A stretch of DNA of 64,000 bases, taken from positions 62,001-126,000 of the forward strand of contig JAJXWA010000002.1 of assembly GCA_021781795.1 (NCBI GenBank), read 5' to 3'. Every line of letters begins with the position of its first letter. Position 1 is the stretch's first letter. This document shows, one piece after another, positions 49,354-57,814 of the stretch. This stretch comes from Acidobacteriota bacterium (GTDB lineage: Bacteria > Acidobacteriota > Terriglobia > Terriglobales > Acidobacteriaceae). A program made the translations under genes and the position numbers. A model generated the notes under the pieces. That model ran no database searches. It was given only the letters and a program-made list of their open reading frames with translations, and had not been told where the DNA came from.

Positions 49354-50301
49354 ATGACATCTCCTTGCGAGGAACGATGGGCGCATCCCGAGGTCATCCT
49401 CGTCGCCACCGATCTGCTCGATCTAGACCGCCTCATGCCCTTTGCAGTCGCCCAGGCCGTCGAAACCGGATCGCGCCTCATTCTCCTCCACGTACTGCCT
49501 CCGGCTGCTGGCTTTGGCACAGACCCCGCCGGCATGCCCCAGTACGACCCCTCGGCCGCCGTGGAACTTGCCGCACGCGAGCTTCATCGCTGGAGCAGCC
49601 TCGCCCGCAACAAAGGTATAGAGTGTCATGCCCTTGTCCGGGAAGGAGAGACTGCCCAACAGATTGCAGCCTGTGTACGACAGTTCCACGTCGGTCGTAT
49701 ACTACTAGGCACTCGGAGCCGGGGGAAGGTCAGCAAACTTCTCCTTGGTTCTGTTGCAGAGCAGGTGCTGCGCTCGGTTCACCTCCCGGTCTACACCGTG
49801 GGACCCGAGGCTCATCTCCCGGTGAGCGGCAGGGACGGCAAACAGGTCGTCCTGCACGCCACCACATTGAGAGAGACCTCTCGCCCGAGCGCAGTGCTTG
49901 CCTGCCATGTCGCCGCAACCCAGAACGCTCGCCTCGTTCTGCTGCACGTTCTTCCACCCATGCGTGATCCCGAAGCGAGCCTCCGCCTGGACGCCACCAC
50001 CCTCCGCGAGCTGGAACTTCTCGCGCGTGAAACGCGCGACCAGGACACTGCAAGCGTTCCTGTTGAATCGCGCATCGTCCACGGCAATCCCTGCATTGAG
50101 ATTCTCGCCACGGCATCTGAGCTGAATGCCGCCCTCATCATTCTCGGCGCCACCCATCGCTCCGCTTTGCAGAACCTCACGCGCGACCATACCATCTACC
50201 GCGTTCTCGCGCATGCGCGCTGCCCCGTTCTCACGCTGCGCGAAATCAGCGCGGAAGAATGCTCCGAGGTCAACCTCGAAAGCGCGCAATCCACCTTCTA
50301 G
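49354..50301 (+). CDS. Universal stress protein with two UspA domains
   Basis: A 315-residue tandem-Usp protein. Domain 1 is about 12-150: VILVATDLLDLDRLMPFA, ILLHVLPP, and ILLGTRSRGKVSKLLLGS, close to the G-2x-G-9x-G(S) ATP motif with Ser at the second Gly. Domain 2 is about 165-300: VVLHATTLRETSRPS, LVLLHVLPP, IILGATHRSALQNL, without the ATP motif. GAGG precedes ATG 49354; a longer frame upstream would start inside the FNR/CRP-type site. Proteins of this sort are induced by anoxia and other stress. Same local module as the second Usp gene at 51857. Confidence 0.88.
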   Translation: MTSPCEERWAHPEVILVATDLLDLDRLMPFAVAQAVETGSRLILLHVLPPAAGFGTDPAGMPQYDPSAAVELAARELHRWSSLARNKGIECHALVREGETAQQIAACVRQFHVGRILLGTRSRGKVSKLLLGSVAEQVLRSVHLPVYTVGPEAHLPVSGRDGKQVVLHATTLRETSRPSAVLACHVAATQNARLVLLHVLPPMRDPEASLRLDATTLRELELLARETRDQDTASVPVESRIVHGNPCIEILATASELNAALIILGATHRSALQNLTRDHTIYRVLAHARCPVLTLREISAEECSEVNLESAQSTF

Positions 50302-50376
50302 CCCGCGCACAGGTCTCGCTGCGCATGACCTTTTGCGCGGCATCCTGGTTCTTTTGTTCTGTGAGTTTCTCGGCTC

Positions 50377-51090
50377 TTACGCAGTCAGCCGTTCCAGTTG
50401 GTCCGGCTTCACAATCGTCATGCTTGCGCCCTTGATCGTGATCCACTGGTCGCGCCGGAACTGATTCAGCAAGCGCGTCACCGTCTCGCGCGAGGTTCCC
50501 GCCATGTTGGCGATCTCCTCATGCGTCAGCGCCATCGTGAACCGGATCTCCGGCTTTCCATTCGAGGCCGAGCGGCCCCAGTCCAGCAGCAAACGCGCCA
50601 GCCGCCCCGCCGCAGACCCTGAAAGCGCCAGCCGCTTCGCGTCGTGGAACACCGTCAGGTACTCGCCCGATAACGCCTGCGCCGCGTGCATGCTTGCAAT
50701 ACCATGCCGCCCCAGAAAATCCACAAACTCCTGCTTGCGGATGGTCTTCACCTGGCATGGTTCCAGCGCCTCGGCCGTCACCTCATGCGGAACGTTCGCC
50801 AGCACCGCGCTCAATCCCATCACGTCGCCCGGTCCGGCTATCTTCAGGATCATCGTCTTGCCATCCCGCGACGTCGACGAGATCTTCACCTGCCCGAAGC
50901 ACACGATGAACACGTTGCGCGCCACATCGCCTTCTGAGAACAGCTTCGCGCCGCGCGCATGGTTCATCATGATTCCGATCGCGTCGAAATCCCGCAGAGC
51001 TTCAGTTGTCAGATTGCAGAACATCCGCAGATGGCGATGCTCGCAGTTCAGGCAATCTTCCGGAGGGTGATGGGTATGGAACTCAGCCAT
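50377..51090 (-). CDS. Crp/Fnr-family regulator with FNR-type cysteine set
   Basis: A 237-residue regulator. N-terminal cysteines Cys13, Cys16 and Cys25 (EDCLNCEHRHLRMFC) plus Cys112 (LEPCQVKT) match the positions of the FNR iron-sulfur ligands, with an 8-residue instead of 5-residue second spacing. The cNMP-fold domain is about 25-150. The winged HTH is about 185-225: LTHEEIANMAGTSRETVTRLL, with Arg-Glu-x-x-x-Arg contacts as in CRP, which recognise GTGA. This predicts GTGAT-N4-ATCAC sites, two of which occur nearby. ATG 51090 gives the usual N-terminus; longer frames upstream have no homology. Likely an oxygen sensor. Confidence 0.88.
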   Translation of the reverse strand: MAEFHTHHPPEDCLNCEHRHLRMFCNLTTEALRDFDAIGIMMNHARGAKLFSEGDVARNVFIVCFGQVKISSTSRDGKTMILKIAGPGDVMGLSAVLANVPHEVTAEALEPCQVKTIRKQEFVDFLGRHGIASMHAAQALSGEYLTVFHDAKRLALSGSAAGRLARLLLDWGRSASNGKPEIRFTMALTHEEIANMAGTSRETVTRLLNQFRRDQWITIKGASMTIVKPDQLERLTA

Positions 51091-51206
51091 AGTTCTGCCG
51101 CGACTCTGCGACAAGTATAACCCACTTTGCGGCGCCGAATACTCATCAGTTTCTACGCCCTCCAATGCCTCGGCTCCCGGCTCCTCCACCTCTGCGCCAT
51201 CCTCCC

Positions 51207-51725
51207 TCATCGAACCCCCTGGGCACCGGAAGAGTACCTGCCCTCTGTTCTGCGCCGGCGCATCCCCGCCACGCGGAGCGAGAAGCACGCGTCATACGCC
51301 CGCGAGACCTCCCGCGCCAATTCCTCTAAAAGCTGCATCCGCAGCGGCGGATACGCCTTGAAGGCCGCTTCCAGCGCCTCATGCGGAAACAGCAGCAGCG
51401 TCGCCGGGCTTAGCGCCCTCAACGTATAGGTATGCCGCGGTTCCCCCAGCACCGCCGCCAGCTCCACCACATCGCCCACGCGCACCGTGCCCAGCGTCAG
51501 CCGCGCATCCAGCCGCTCGGTCCGCCGTTGCAACTCCCCCCCCATCACCACATACAGTCCGCGACTCTCCTGCCCCTGCCAGAAGATCGTCGCGCCGCTT
51601 TGAAATTCCAGGCTCTGCACCGCCGCGCTCAACACCCGGCCCGTCTCCGGCGGACATGCCAAAAGCTCCGCCAGCGGATGCGCCGCTGCGCTACCTTGTT
51701 CCCTCGCCTGCCCTTGCGTCTGCAT
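51207..51725 (-). CDS. Stand-alone cyclic-nucleotide-binding-like domain protein
   Basis: A 172-residue protein with a single Crp/Fnr-type beta-roll: GATIFWQGQESRGLYVVMGGELQRR, VGDVVELAAVLGEPRHTYTLRALSPATLLLFP. A helix follows (YPPLRMQLLEELAREVSRAYD), but there is no helix-turn-helix. The protein ends with a basic tail. The cAMP phosphate Arg of true receptors is not evident. Start ATG 51725. It is 116 bases upstream of the FNR-type gene on the same strand, so the two may share a transcript. It might dimerise with or modulate that regulator; this is speculative. Confidence 0.72.
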   Translation of the reverse strand: MQTQGQAREQGSAAAHPLAELLACPPETGRVLSAAVQSLEFQSGATIFWQGQESRGLYVVMGGELQRRTERLDARLTLGTVRVGDVVELAAVLGEPRHTYTLRALSPATLLLFPHEALEAAFKAYPPLRMQLLEELAREVSRAYDACFSLRVAGMRRRRTEGRYSSGAQGVR

Positions 51726-51856
51726 TTCTACCGCCCAGCCTCCTGAAGGCCTGCCCGGTCTCCATTCCTTGTCCTTCGCGCTGCTTCGCGGGCGCGTATC
51801 CTTCCCTGCTCCCACGCTCATCGTTCTCCAGGCAATCGCGTTTCCCTTTGATCCAC

Positions 51857-52756
51857 TCAACGTCCGACGATCGCTTCCTGACTTTCCGCGCTCTCCATCT
51901 TCTCCATCGCGTCCGGCGGCACGCAGATCACCGGCACGCGCGACCGCGCCAGCAGCGAAAACGCCGTTCCATGCGGTCCCGGAGTGCCGCTTGCACGCTT
52001 CACTCCCACCACCAGCACGCTCGGCCGGTTCTGCTCAATCGCCGCCACCACCGCGTCCACCGCCGTCCCATCCTTCACCATGCAGCGCACAGCCACAGCG
52101 CCCGTCTCATGAATCCCAAACTGCTCCAGCGTCGTCGCGCAGGGATTCAGAAACGCCGAAGCCTCCGCCGCCGTCCGCGCATGCACCACCAGCAGCGGCC
52201 GCTGGAACGTCTCCGCCAGCGAGAGCGCCGTGTCCACCGCCGCAGCCATCGCCTCGTTCTTCTCCATCGCCAGCAGCACTGGCCCGCCCGGCGTCGGCCT
52301 GAATTGCCCCGCATTCCAGTCCGCCGCTACCGCCATCACCGCGCACGGCGCCACCCGCACCAGTTGCTCCACCACCGAGCCCACCAGCACCGGCCCAGCC
52401 CCATACCGCCCCTTCGTGCCCACCAGGATCAACCCCGCGTCATACTGCTTCGCCACGCGAACCAGCATCTCCGTCACTTCCCCCTGCCGCACCTCAGAGT
52501 GGCTGGGAATCCCCGCCTGCAGCAGTTCCGCCGCCATCCGCTCCAGCGTCGCCTGCGCCTCCTCCGGAAGCTTCGTCAACACCCGCCCCGGCACGCCTCC
52601 CACCGTCGCGTAGTCCACCGGGTCCACCCCGTGCGCCAGCACAATCCGCGCTCCATACGCGCCCGCCAGCTTCCGCGCATACTCCAGCGCCCCGTCCGAA
52701 CCCCCATCCAGCGCCGTCGCCACCACAATCGTCTTCAGGCCGTTGCGAATGCTCAT
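51857..52756 (-). CDS. Universal stress protein with two UspA domains, ATP-binding type
   Basis: A 299-residue tandem-Usp protein. Domain 1 (about 5-145) has TIVVATALDGGSDGALEYA, ARIVLAHGVDP, and LILVGTKGRYGAGPVLVGS, an intact G-2x-G-9x-G-S ATP motif. Domain 2 (about 155-285) has PVLLAMEKNEAMAAAVDTAL and VLVVGVKRA but lacks the ATP loop. Start ATG 52756 has AGGAGG six bases upstream. It is divergent from the MFS carrier, with a perfect FNR/CRP palindrome between them. It belongs to the same stress group as the Usp at 49354. Confidence 0.88.
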   Translation of the reverse strand: MSIRNGLKTIVVATALDGGSDGALEYARKLAGAYGARIVLAHGVDPVDYATVGGVPGRVLTKLPEEAQATLERMAAELLQAGIPSHSEVRQGEVTEMLVRVAKQYDAGLILVGTKGRYGAGPVLVGSVVEQLVRVAPCAVMAVAADWNAGQFRPTPGGPVLLAMEKNEAMAAAVDTALSLAETFQRPLLVVHARTAAEASAFLNPCATTLEQFGIHETGAVAVRCMVKDGTAVDAVVAAIEQNRPSVLVVGVKRASGTPGPHGTAFSLLARSRVPVICVPPDAMEKMESAESQEAIVGR

Positions 52757-52927
52757 CGCCAACCTCCTCTCAGCCTTCAAACTCAGCATCCCCGCCTGGT
52801 CGCGGTGATGCGCCCGCTTCCCTCCCAGAAAGCGCCATGGCGCCGCTCCCGGCGCCCATTCCTGACCCTTTAACTCTTGAGTTTGAATCGACTTCCCCGC
52901 GCAGGCTGTGACATCTTGCACCCGCTT

Positions 52928-52945
52928 ATGTGATTCAAATCACAT
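52928..52945. promoter_or_regulatory. FNR/CRP-type palindrome ATGTGATTCAAATCACAT
   Basis: A perfect 18-base palindrome apart from its centre, containing GTGAT-TCAA-ATCAC (52930-52943) and also the CRP consensus TGTGA-N6-TCACA. Centred 68 bases before the MFS ATG and 180 bases before the leftward universal stress gene. Only one base of the inner spacer differs from the site at 49264. Confidence 0.78.
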
Positions 52946-53004
52946 ACTGCTCCGCCCCGGCTCGGCTCTCCGGCTCGCTCCCAACCTCTGCTATCCTCCC
53001 CGTG

Positions 53005-54231
53005 ATGTCCTTCCTTCAAGACTTCCAGAGGCTGACCTCCGCGCAGCGCCACACCTTCCTCGCGTCCTTCCTTGGCTGGACCCTCGACAGCCTCGACTTC
53101 TTCCTCCTCGTCTTCTGTGTCAAAGCCATCGCCTCCGACTTCCACACCCGCCCCTCCGCAGTCCTCGTCGCCGTCTTCTGGACGCAGGCGCTCCGGCCCG
53201 TCGGCGCGCTCCTCTTCGGCCTCCTCGCCGACCGCTACGGCCGCCGCCCCATCCTCGTCTTCAACATCCTCAGCTTCTCCGTCATCGAGTTCGCCTGCGC
53301 CTTCGCTCCCTCGCTCCCCGTCCTGCTCGCTCTGCGCGCCCTCTTCGGCATCGCCATGGGAGGCGAGTGGGGCGTCGGAGCCGCCCTCACCTTTGAATCC
53401 CTACCCAAAGAAGGCCGCGGAGCCTTCAGCGGCATCCTTCAGGAGGGCTACGCCCTCGGCTCCATCCTCGCCTCTGCCGCCTTCGGCCTCCTCTTTCACT
53501 GGATCGGCTGGCGCGGCCTCTTCCTCGTCGGCGCCACTCCCGCCCTGCTCGTCCTCTACGTCCAGGCCCGCGTGCAGGAGAGCCCAGTCTGGCTCGCCCG
53601 CTCCGCCGCACCCAACACCAAAACCTCGACCCGCCTCATTCCCGCCCACATCACCCAGTTCCTGCCGCGCTTCCTGTTCCTGATCCTGCTCATGACCGCC
53701 TTCATGAGCTTTTCCCACGGCACGCAGGACGTCTACCCCACCTTCCTCGCCGTCCAGATGCACCTCACCCCGCAGACCGTCGGCCTCATCGGCGTTCTCT
53801 ACGGCTTCGGCTCCATCGCCGGCGGATTTGTCTTTGGGATTCTTTCTGAAAATTGGGGCCGCAAGCGCGCCATCATCGCTGCCGCCCTGCTCGCCCTGCC
53901 CGTCATTCCCCTTTGGGCCTACGGGCACTCCGCCGCCACTCTCGCTGCCGGAGCCATCCTCATGCAGTTCATGGTCCAGGGCGCCTGGGGAGTCGTACCC
54001 GCCTATCTCACCGAGCTCTCACCCGCGCCCGTCCGCGCCACCGCCCCCGGTCTCGCCTACCAGCTCGGCGGACTCATCACCTCATGGAACGGCGTCCTCC
54101 AGGCTCGTCTCGCCGAGCGCTTCGGCAACTACCCCGCCGTCCTCGGCGGCACTGTCCTTCTCGTCGCCATCACGCTCGCCCTCCTCGCCACCCTCGGCCA
54201 CGAAGCCAAAGGCGCCGACATGTCCACCTGA
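53005..54231 (+). CDS. MFS transporter, carboxylate (SHS/lactate-type) family
   Basis: A 408-residue carrier with 12 predicted helices. WTLDSLDFFLLVFCVKAIASDF is the first helix of the sialate/lactate-type (Jen/NanT-like) carriers. GLLADRYGRRPI is the MFS motif A. GIAMGGEWGVGAALTFESLPKEGRG is the conserved TM4 loop, and the second half repeats it as ILSENWGRKRAI. Proton-coupled uptake or export of a monocarboxylate is the likely role. Start ATG 53005 is preferred over an upstream extension through the FNR/CRP site. Regulation by that site fits a fermentation-acid carrier controlled by oxygen. Confidence 0.86.
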   Translation: MSFLQDFQRLTSAQRHTFLASFLGWTLDSLDFFLLVFCVKAIASDFHTRPSAVLVAVFWTQALRPVGALLFGLLADRYGRRPILVFNILSFSVIEFACAFAPSLPVLLALRALFGIAMGGEWGVGAALTFESLPKEGRGAFSGILQEGYALGSILASAAFGLLFHWIGWRGLFLVGATPALLVLYVQARVQESPVWLARSAAPNTKTSTRLIPAHITQFLPRFLFLILLMTAFMSFSHGTQDVYPTFLAVQMHLTPQTVGLIGVLYGFGSIAGGFVFGILSENWGRKRAIIAAALLALPVIPLWAYGHSAATLAAGAILMQFMVQGAWGVVPAYLTELSPAPVRATAPGLAYQLGGLITSWNGVLQARLAERFGNYPAVLGGTVLLVAITLALLATLGHEAKGADMST

Positions 54232-54359
54232 ACTTCCCCATCGCTCATCACGCCCCGCCCGAGATTCCTCATCTTGAGGGTGCGATGCAAAGGTCCGCAC
54301 CCCCAGGCCTTTTCGCCGTTCCAGCAGCTTGACAAGGCATACCCTTTCCGCGGGCAAGG

Positions 54360-55493
54360 TCAATACAACCTTGTTGCCGTAATGTTCAGGCTCCCGGTTT
54401 GGTTGCAACTGCTTCCAGCGTCTGTGGCAGTGCCAGAGAACGAGCTGCCATCCGAAGCCTCTGTGGCAACGATAGTGGCGGTGCAACCGTTTGGACTGAC
54501 CGAAGCAACATCGATCGCTGGGCCAATTGCCGTCCCGCTCACCGTATCTAAGGATCCATCTTGCGCTAATGCGGACCCGCTCACGCTCTGCCCGCTCTGA
54601 GTCAAGGCCGCCAAAGTTGACCCATTGACGACCCAGGCGCCAGATACGTTCAACCCTGGCGAGGCAAGCGGGTTGAACATCATGGAGACGCTTCCATGAT
54701 GATTCACTTCCGTGCAGCTGGTCTGGGACGTTATGCCCGTCACGCTACCGAAGCCCGTCTCTGGGCCGCCGTATCCAGGAGGAGCGGCACACGGAATACC
54801 GGGCGCGCACTTCATGCTCGTGGTCGTGATTCCCACGGTCTGGCAGTTGGAGAACGTCGTAAAATTCCACGTCGCCACGATTGTGCCATCCGGCTCCACG
54901 TTACCCGTGATATCGCCCACCTTAACTCCGGGATCGTAGATTGTCCCAGTGAAATTCGCACCCTGTTCCACGAGGGCCAGGGTTCCCGAGGCCGTGGTGC
55001 CATCATCCAGCAAAAAGGCATAACCCCAGTTTCCAGTTACGTCTGTATTCGTGAGGCTGAAGCTCGCCGTTCCGGTTCCTCCTGAAATTGAGGCCACCAC
55101 GCTGTAGTTGCCCGCCGTGCTATCGGCGGTGAACGCCGGAGCAGTGGCGACACCGGTGCTGTTTGTTATCGCAGTCGTCGTGTTGCTGCCACCGTTGAAA
55201 GTGCCCCCCGCGCCGCTTGAAGGCCCCGTGAATGTCACCGTTACCCCGGACACGGCGTTCCCCGAGCCATCCTTCACGGTTGTCTGAAGTGCCGTTGGAA
55301 ATGCCGTGGAAATTGGAGAGAACTGCGCGTTGCCCGCCGTGGCGCTAATTGCCGACCCGCCATTCCCTCCACCTCCCCCATTTCCACCGTTCCCCACAAT
55401 CCCGGCCAGACTGCAACCGGTCAATAACAGAACTGCCAACGTCTTCGATCCAGAGAATACGCAGAGAACTGTTCGGCCACAGCAGCGGTCCAT
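54360..55493 (-). CDS. Ig-like domain lipoprotein of unknown function
   Basis: A 377-residue lipoprotein. The signal peptide ends in the lipobox LLLTGC (Cys at about residue 27). A Gly/Asn linker follows (GIVGNGGNGGGGGNGGS), then a Big-1/invasin-like Ig domain (ALQTTVKDGSGNAVSGVTVT, ATAPAFTADSTAGNYSVVAS), then a Thr/Ser/Gly-rich beta region with two Cys pairs (NCQTVGIT, SMKCAPGIPCA, TSCTEVN). It is probably anchored in the outer membrane and surface exposed. Base composition and codon use look less GC-rich than in neighbours. Similar proteins are often multicopy in Acidobacteria. No binding partner is suggested by context. Confidence 0.78.
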   Translation of the reverse strand: MDRCCGRTVLCVFSGSKTLAVLLLTGCSLAGIVGNGGNGGGGGNGGSAISATAGNAQFSPISTAFPTALQTTVKDGSGNAVSGVTVTFTGPSSGAGGTFNGGSNTTTAITNSTGVATAPAFTADSTAGNYSVVASISGGTGTASFSLTNTDVTGNWGYAFLLDDGTTASGTLALVEQGANFTGTIYDPGVKVGDITGNVEPDGTIVATWNFTTFSNCQTVGITTTSMKCAPGIPCAAPPGYGGPETGFGSVTGITSQTSCTEVNHHGSVSMMFNPLASPGLNVSGAWVVNGSTLAALTQSGQSVSGSALAQDGSLDTVSGTAIGPAIDVASVSPNGCTATIVATEASDGSSFSGTATDAGSSCNQTGSLNITATRLY

Positions 55494-55707
55494 AGACCAA
55501 AGCCTCCTTTGTCATCGTTCTTCGAGAGGAGCTGGTATAGCCAAGGAAAGACCAACCCCATTTGAAATCGAAGTGATTGAAAAGGAGTTTGCTCAAATGC
55601 TGCTTCTGCCGTATAGAACGTTATTGCTCTCTGAAGTGGTCGCCATGGCATGACGCGCAATCACCATTGAAATAGTTGGAACTGCTCAGAACTCCACGGT
55701 TGACCAT

Positions 55708-56550
55708 CTAGGTGCCCTTGTGCACCATCGCTGCGTATTGCCCTGGAGTGACCCCATAGGCACGTCGAAAGTGTCGAATGAGATGGCTTTGGTCTGCGAA
55801 TCCAGCCTCGACAGCTTGGATTGGAAACCCTGAGCGGAGCAACATCCGGATTCTTTCTAACCGCAGCCGGATTTGGAATGCGTGGGGAGGCAAGCCAAAT
55901 TCTCGAGTGAAGGCTCGCAGAAAGTGGAAGCGGCTGAGGCCCGCAATCTGCGCCAGTTGCTCAATGGCGACGTTCTCTTCGAAGTGCTCCACCAGAAAGT
56001 CACGTGCCCACTCAAGGCGACGGCGGCCCGGGTAGGCAAGGGACGGCAGGTTCTTCTCGCAGGAACTGCATAACAGCGCCCCGATGCAGTTTACGAAAAG
56101 CGACTGGAGATGGAGGAGGCTTGTCCTCTGCGTCAGCGCGCGGTGAAATTCTATAAAGTTGCCGTACAACCGAGGATCATCGAGAACGGCGCCGCAGAAA
56201 TGGGGATTGGCGACACCGCCCGCTTCAAGGGCGATTCTGCCAAGGAGCCCGGGGTCAATGAGCAGGACCGAGAAATCGCATGGCGGCGAAGGCCTTGGGT
56301 TGTGGTGAATTTCTCCCGGCTCCATAAGAGAAAGAGTCCGCGCCGGGCTATGATTGACCCTGCGACGATAGACCCATTCAGACGCGCCAGAACACGGCAA
56401 ACCGTCCTCAGATTGAAATCCTTCGATGCTGCAGATTGCGTACGTCTCGTGGTAGACGGACCAGGTGCGTTGGTTGTTCTTTGCGGAGATGACTTGGACT
56501 TCGGGAAGGTCCGGTGAACTCAACCAGGCAATCTTTTCTATTAGCGGCAT
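55708..56550 (-). CDS. AraC-family transcriptional regulator
   Basis: A 280-residue regulator. The N-terminal AraC-binding-like domain (about 1-160) has TLSLMEPGEIHHNPRP and CDFSVLLIDPGLLGRIAL, a cupin-type ligand pocket. The C-terminal double HTH (about 180-280) has LVEHFEENVAIEQLAQIAGLSRFHFLRAFTREFG and the AraC signature ending in AGFADQSHLIRHFRRAYGVTPGQY. Start ATG 56550 with GGAG five bases upstream. The flanking lipoprotein gene on the same strand, and the unusual base composition of both, suggest a small acquired block. The ligand is unknown. Confidence 0.9.
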   Translation of the reverse strand: MPLIEKIAWLSSPDLPEVQVISAKNNQRTWSVYHETYAICSIEGFQSEDGLPCSGASEWVYRRRVNHSPARTLSLMEPGEIHHNPRPSPPCDFSVLLIDPGLLGRIALEAGGVANPHFCGAVLDDPRLYGNFIEFHRALTQRTSLLHLQSLFVNCIGALLCSSCEKNLPSLAYPGRRRLEWARDFLVEHFEENVAIEQLAQIAGLSRFHFLRAFTREFGLPPHAFQIRLRLERIRMLLRSGFPIQAVEAGFADQSHLIRHFRRAYGVTPGQYAAMVHKGT

Positions 56551-57124
56551 CCCCGCTCCGTCAGCCTGCACCCGACAAGCTACCCGGTAAAACAGAGAAA
56601 TAGCAAGCATTTTTCAGGATCGATGGCGCGTGGTCCAGGTGCCGGGCAAACACACAAACCCCATCCCTGCCACCACCAAGCTAGGATCGAGCAGCTGGAT
56701 GCCCGTCAAGGCCTCTCGCCCAAAATATTTTCTATCTCCCTCATTCCAAAAACAATTCTCCCCGCCCCGTTTTGCAGGTTAATTCCCTTGAAACGCGCAC
56801 AATAAAAGTAGTCATGAAATGCCACGCCCTCGAACCCGTCGCACCCTGCCTCTCGATCAGGCAAGCTCTGCCCGCCAACCCCGCAGCCACAAACCGAGAG
56901 ACCCCCACCCCCTGTACGCTGCGCCATTTCTTCGCCCTTTTGCCCACTCCCCGCATCGCTTCGTTGCAAACAAACGACTTACGGAAGGAAAAATTAATAC
57001 CCACCCCCCTCAATTTATTTGCGGTTTTCCACATTTCGCTTGCGCAAAATCCCTCATGGGGATTCGCTTGATTTTCGCCTTTTAGGGTCAGCAATGCCTT
57101 CGTCGCGCCGCCCGCTCTACCTTG
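56551..57124. other. Intergenic stretch without a recognisable gene
   Basis: About 570 bases between the AraC-type gene and the PEBP-family gene. Open frames exist on both strands but are low-complexity, lack ribosome sites and match no family I know. The part around 56970-57060 is AT-rich for this window. I see no structured RNA or repeat. Confidence 0.4.
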
Positions 57125-57712
57125 TTACCGCCCGTAGCGGGCCATCACCTGCGCATGGCCCAGCACATGCCCGCGCATGGCCGTCTCAATCTGGTTGCGC
57201 GTCGCTCCCGGTCTCGCTGTCAGCACGGTGTCCAGCGCATACAGATCGAAAAAGTACCGATGAGCCGGCCCCTTCGGCGGGCATGGGCCGCCGTAACCAA
57301 TCCGGCCAAAGTCATTCTGCCCCTGCCGGCTGCCGTCCGCCAGTTGCGGCTGCGGAGGCACGCCATCCACGAGGTGGTGTCGCGCTGCCGGCATGTCGAA
57401 CAGCACCCAGTGCACCCACGTTCCCGCAGGCGCATCCGGGTCTGTCACCAGCAGCACGAGGCTCTTCGTCCCCGCCGGCGGTGCCGTCCAACTCAGCTGG
57501 GGCGAGCGGTCCGCCCCGTCGCACGTGTGCTCCACCGGAACCCGCCCATCCTGAAAACTGGGAATTCTCAGTTCCATCGCTGTCCCTCCTGCTGCGCCCG
57601 CCTTCCCATGGCACGCCGCAAACAGCGCCAGCAACACAGCCGCACAGGCTCCTCCGGCGCACCGCCGACAGGACCAGTTCTGCAGTTGAATGGGATTCGA
57701 ACAGGCGTTCAC
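57125..57712 (-). CDS. YbhB/YbcL family PEBP-like lipoprotein
   Basis: A 195-residue protein of the phosphatidylethanolamine-binding (Raf kinase inhibitor-like) family. An N-terminal hydrophobic segment ends in the lipobox LFAAC (Cys at about residue 34). The core has SPQLSWTAPPAGTKSLVLLV, DPDAPAGTWVHWVLFDM (ligand-site Asp/His), GYGGPCPPKGPAHRYFFDLYALD, and a conserved C-terminus with GHVLGHAQVMARY. Its cellular role is unknown in bacteria. It could bind lipid or small anionic ligands at the membrane. It stands alone, leftward, 102 bases after the flavin reductase stop. Confidence 0.88.
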   Translation of the reverse strand: MNACSNPIQLQNWSCRRCAGGACAAVLLALFAACHGKAGAAGGTAMELRIPSFQDGRVPVEHTCDGADRSPQLSWTAPPAGTKSLVLLVTDPDAPAGTWVHWVLFDMPAARHHLVDGVPPQPQLADGSRQGQNDFGRIGYGGPCPPKGPAHRYFFDLYALDTVLTARPGATRNQIETAMRGHVLGHAQVMARYGR

Positions 57713-57814
57713 GAGCCTCCTTCCCGCGCCAACCGGCGCCGACCAAGGCTCTTACTCCATTACGCTAGGACAGTTTCCGGCTCCGGCGCAGTGACGGCCA
57801 CCGCTCCGCTCGCT

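Noticed and set aside
56772-57071. A 99-codon frame in the gap before the PEBP-family gene
   Set aside because: Low-complexity composition, no ribosome site, no recognisable family and frequent Pro/Leu runs; treated as noncoding.
57680-57780. tRNA-like signature on the minus strand (TTCGAATC with an AGC..AATGG-like D-loop)
   Set aside because: The five bases before TTCGAAT do not pair with those after it, and no seven-base acceptor stem or anticodon stem can be drawn. Part of the stretch is the coding start of the PEBP-family gene.
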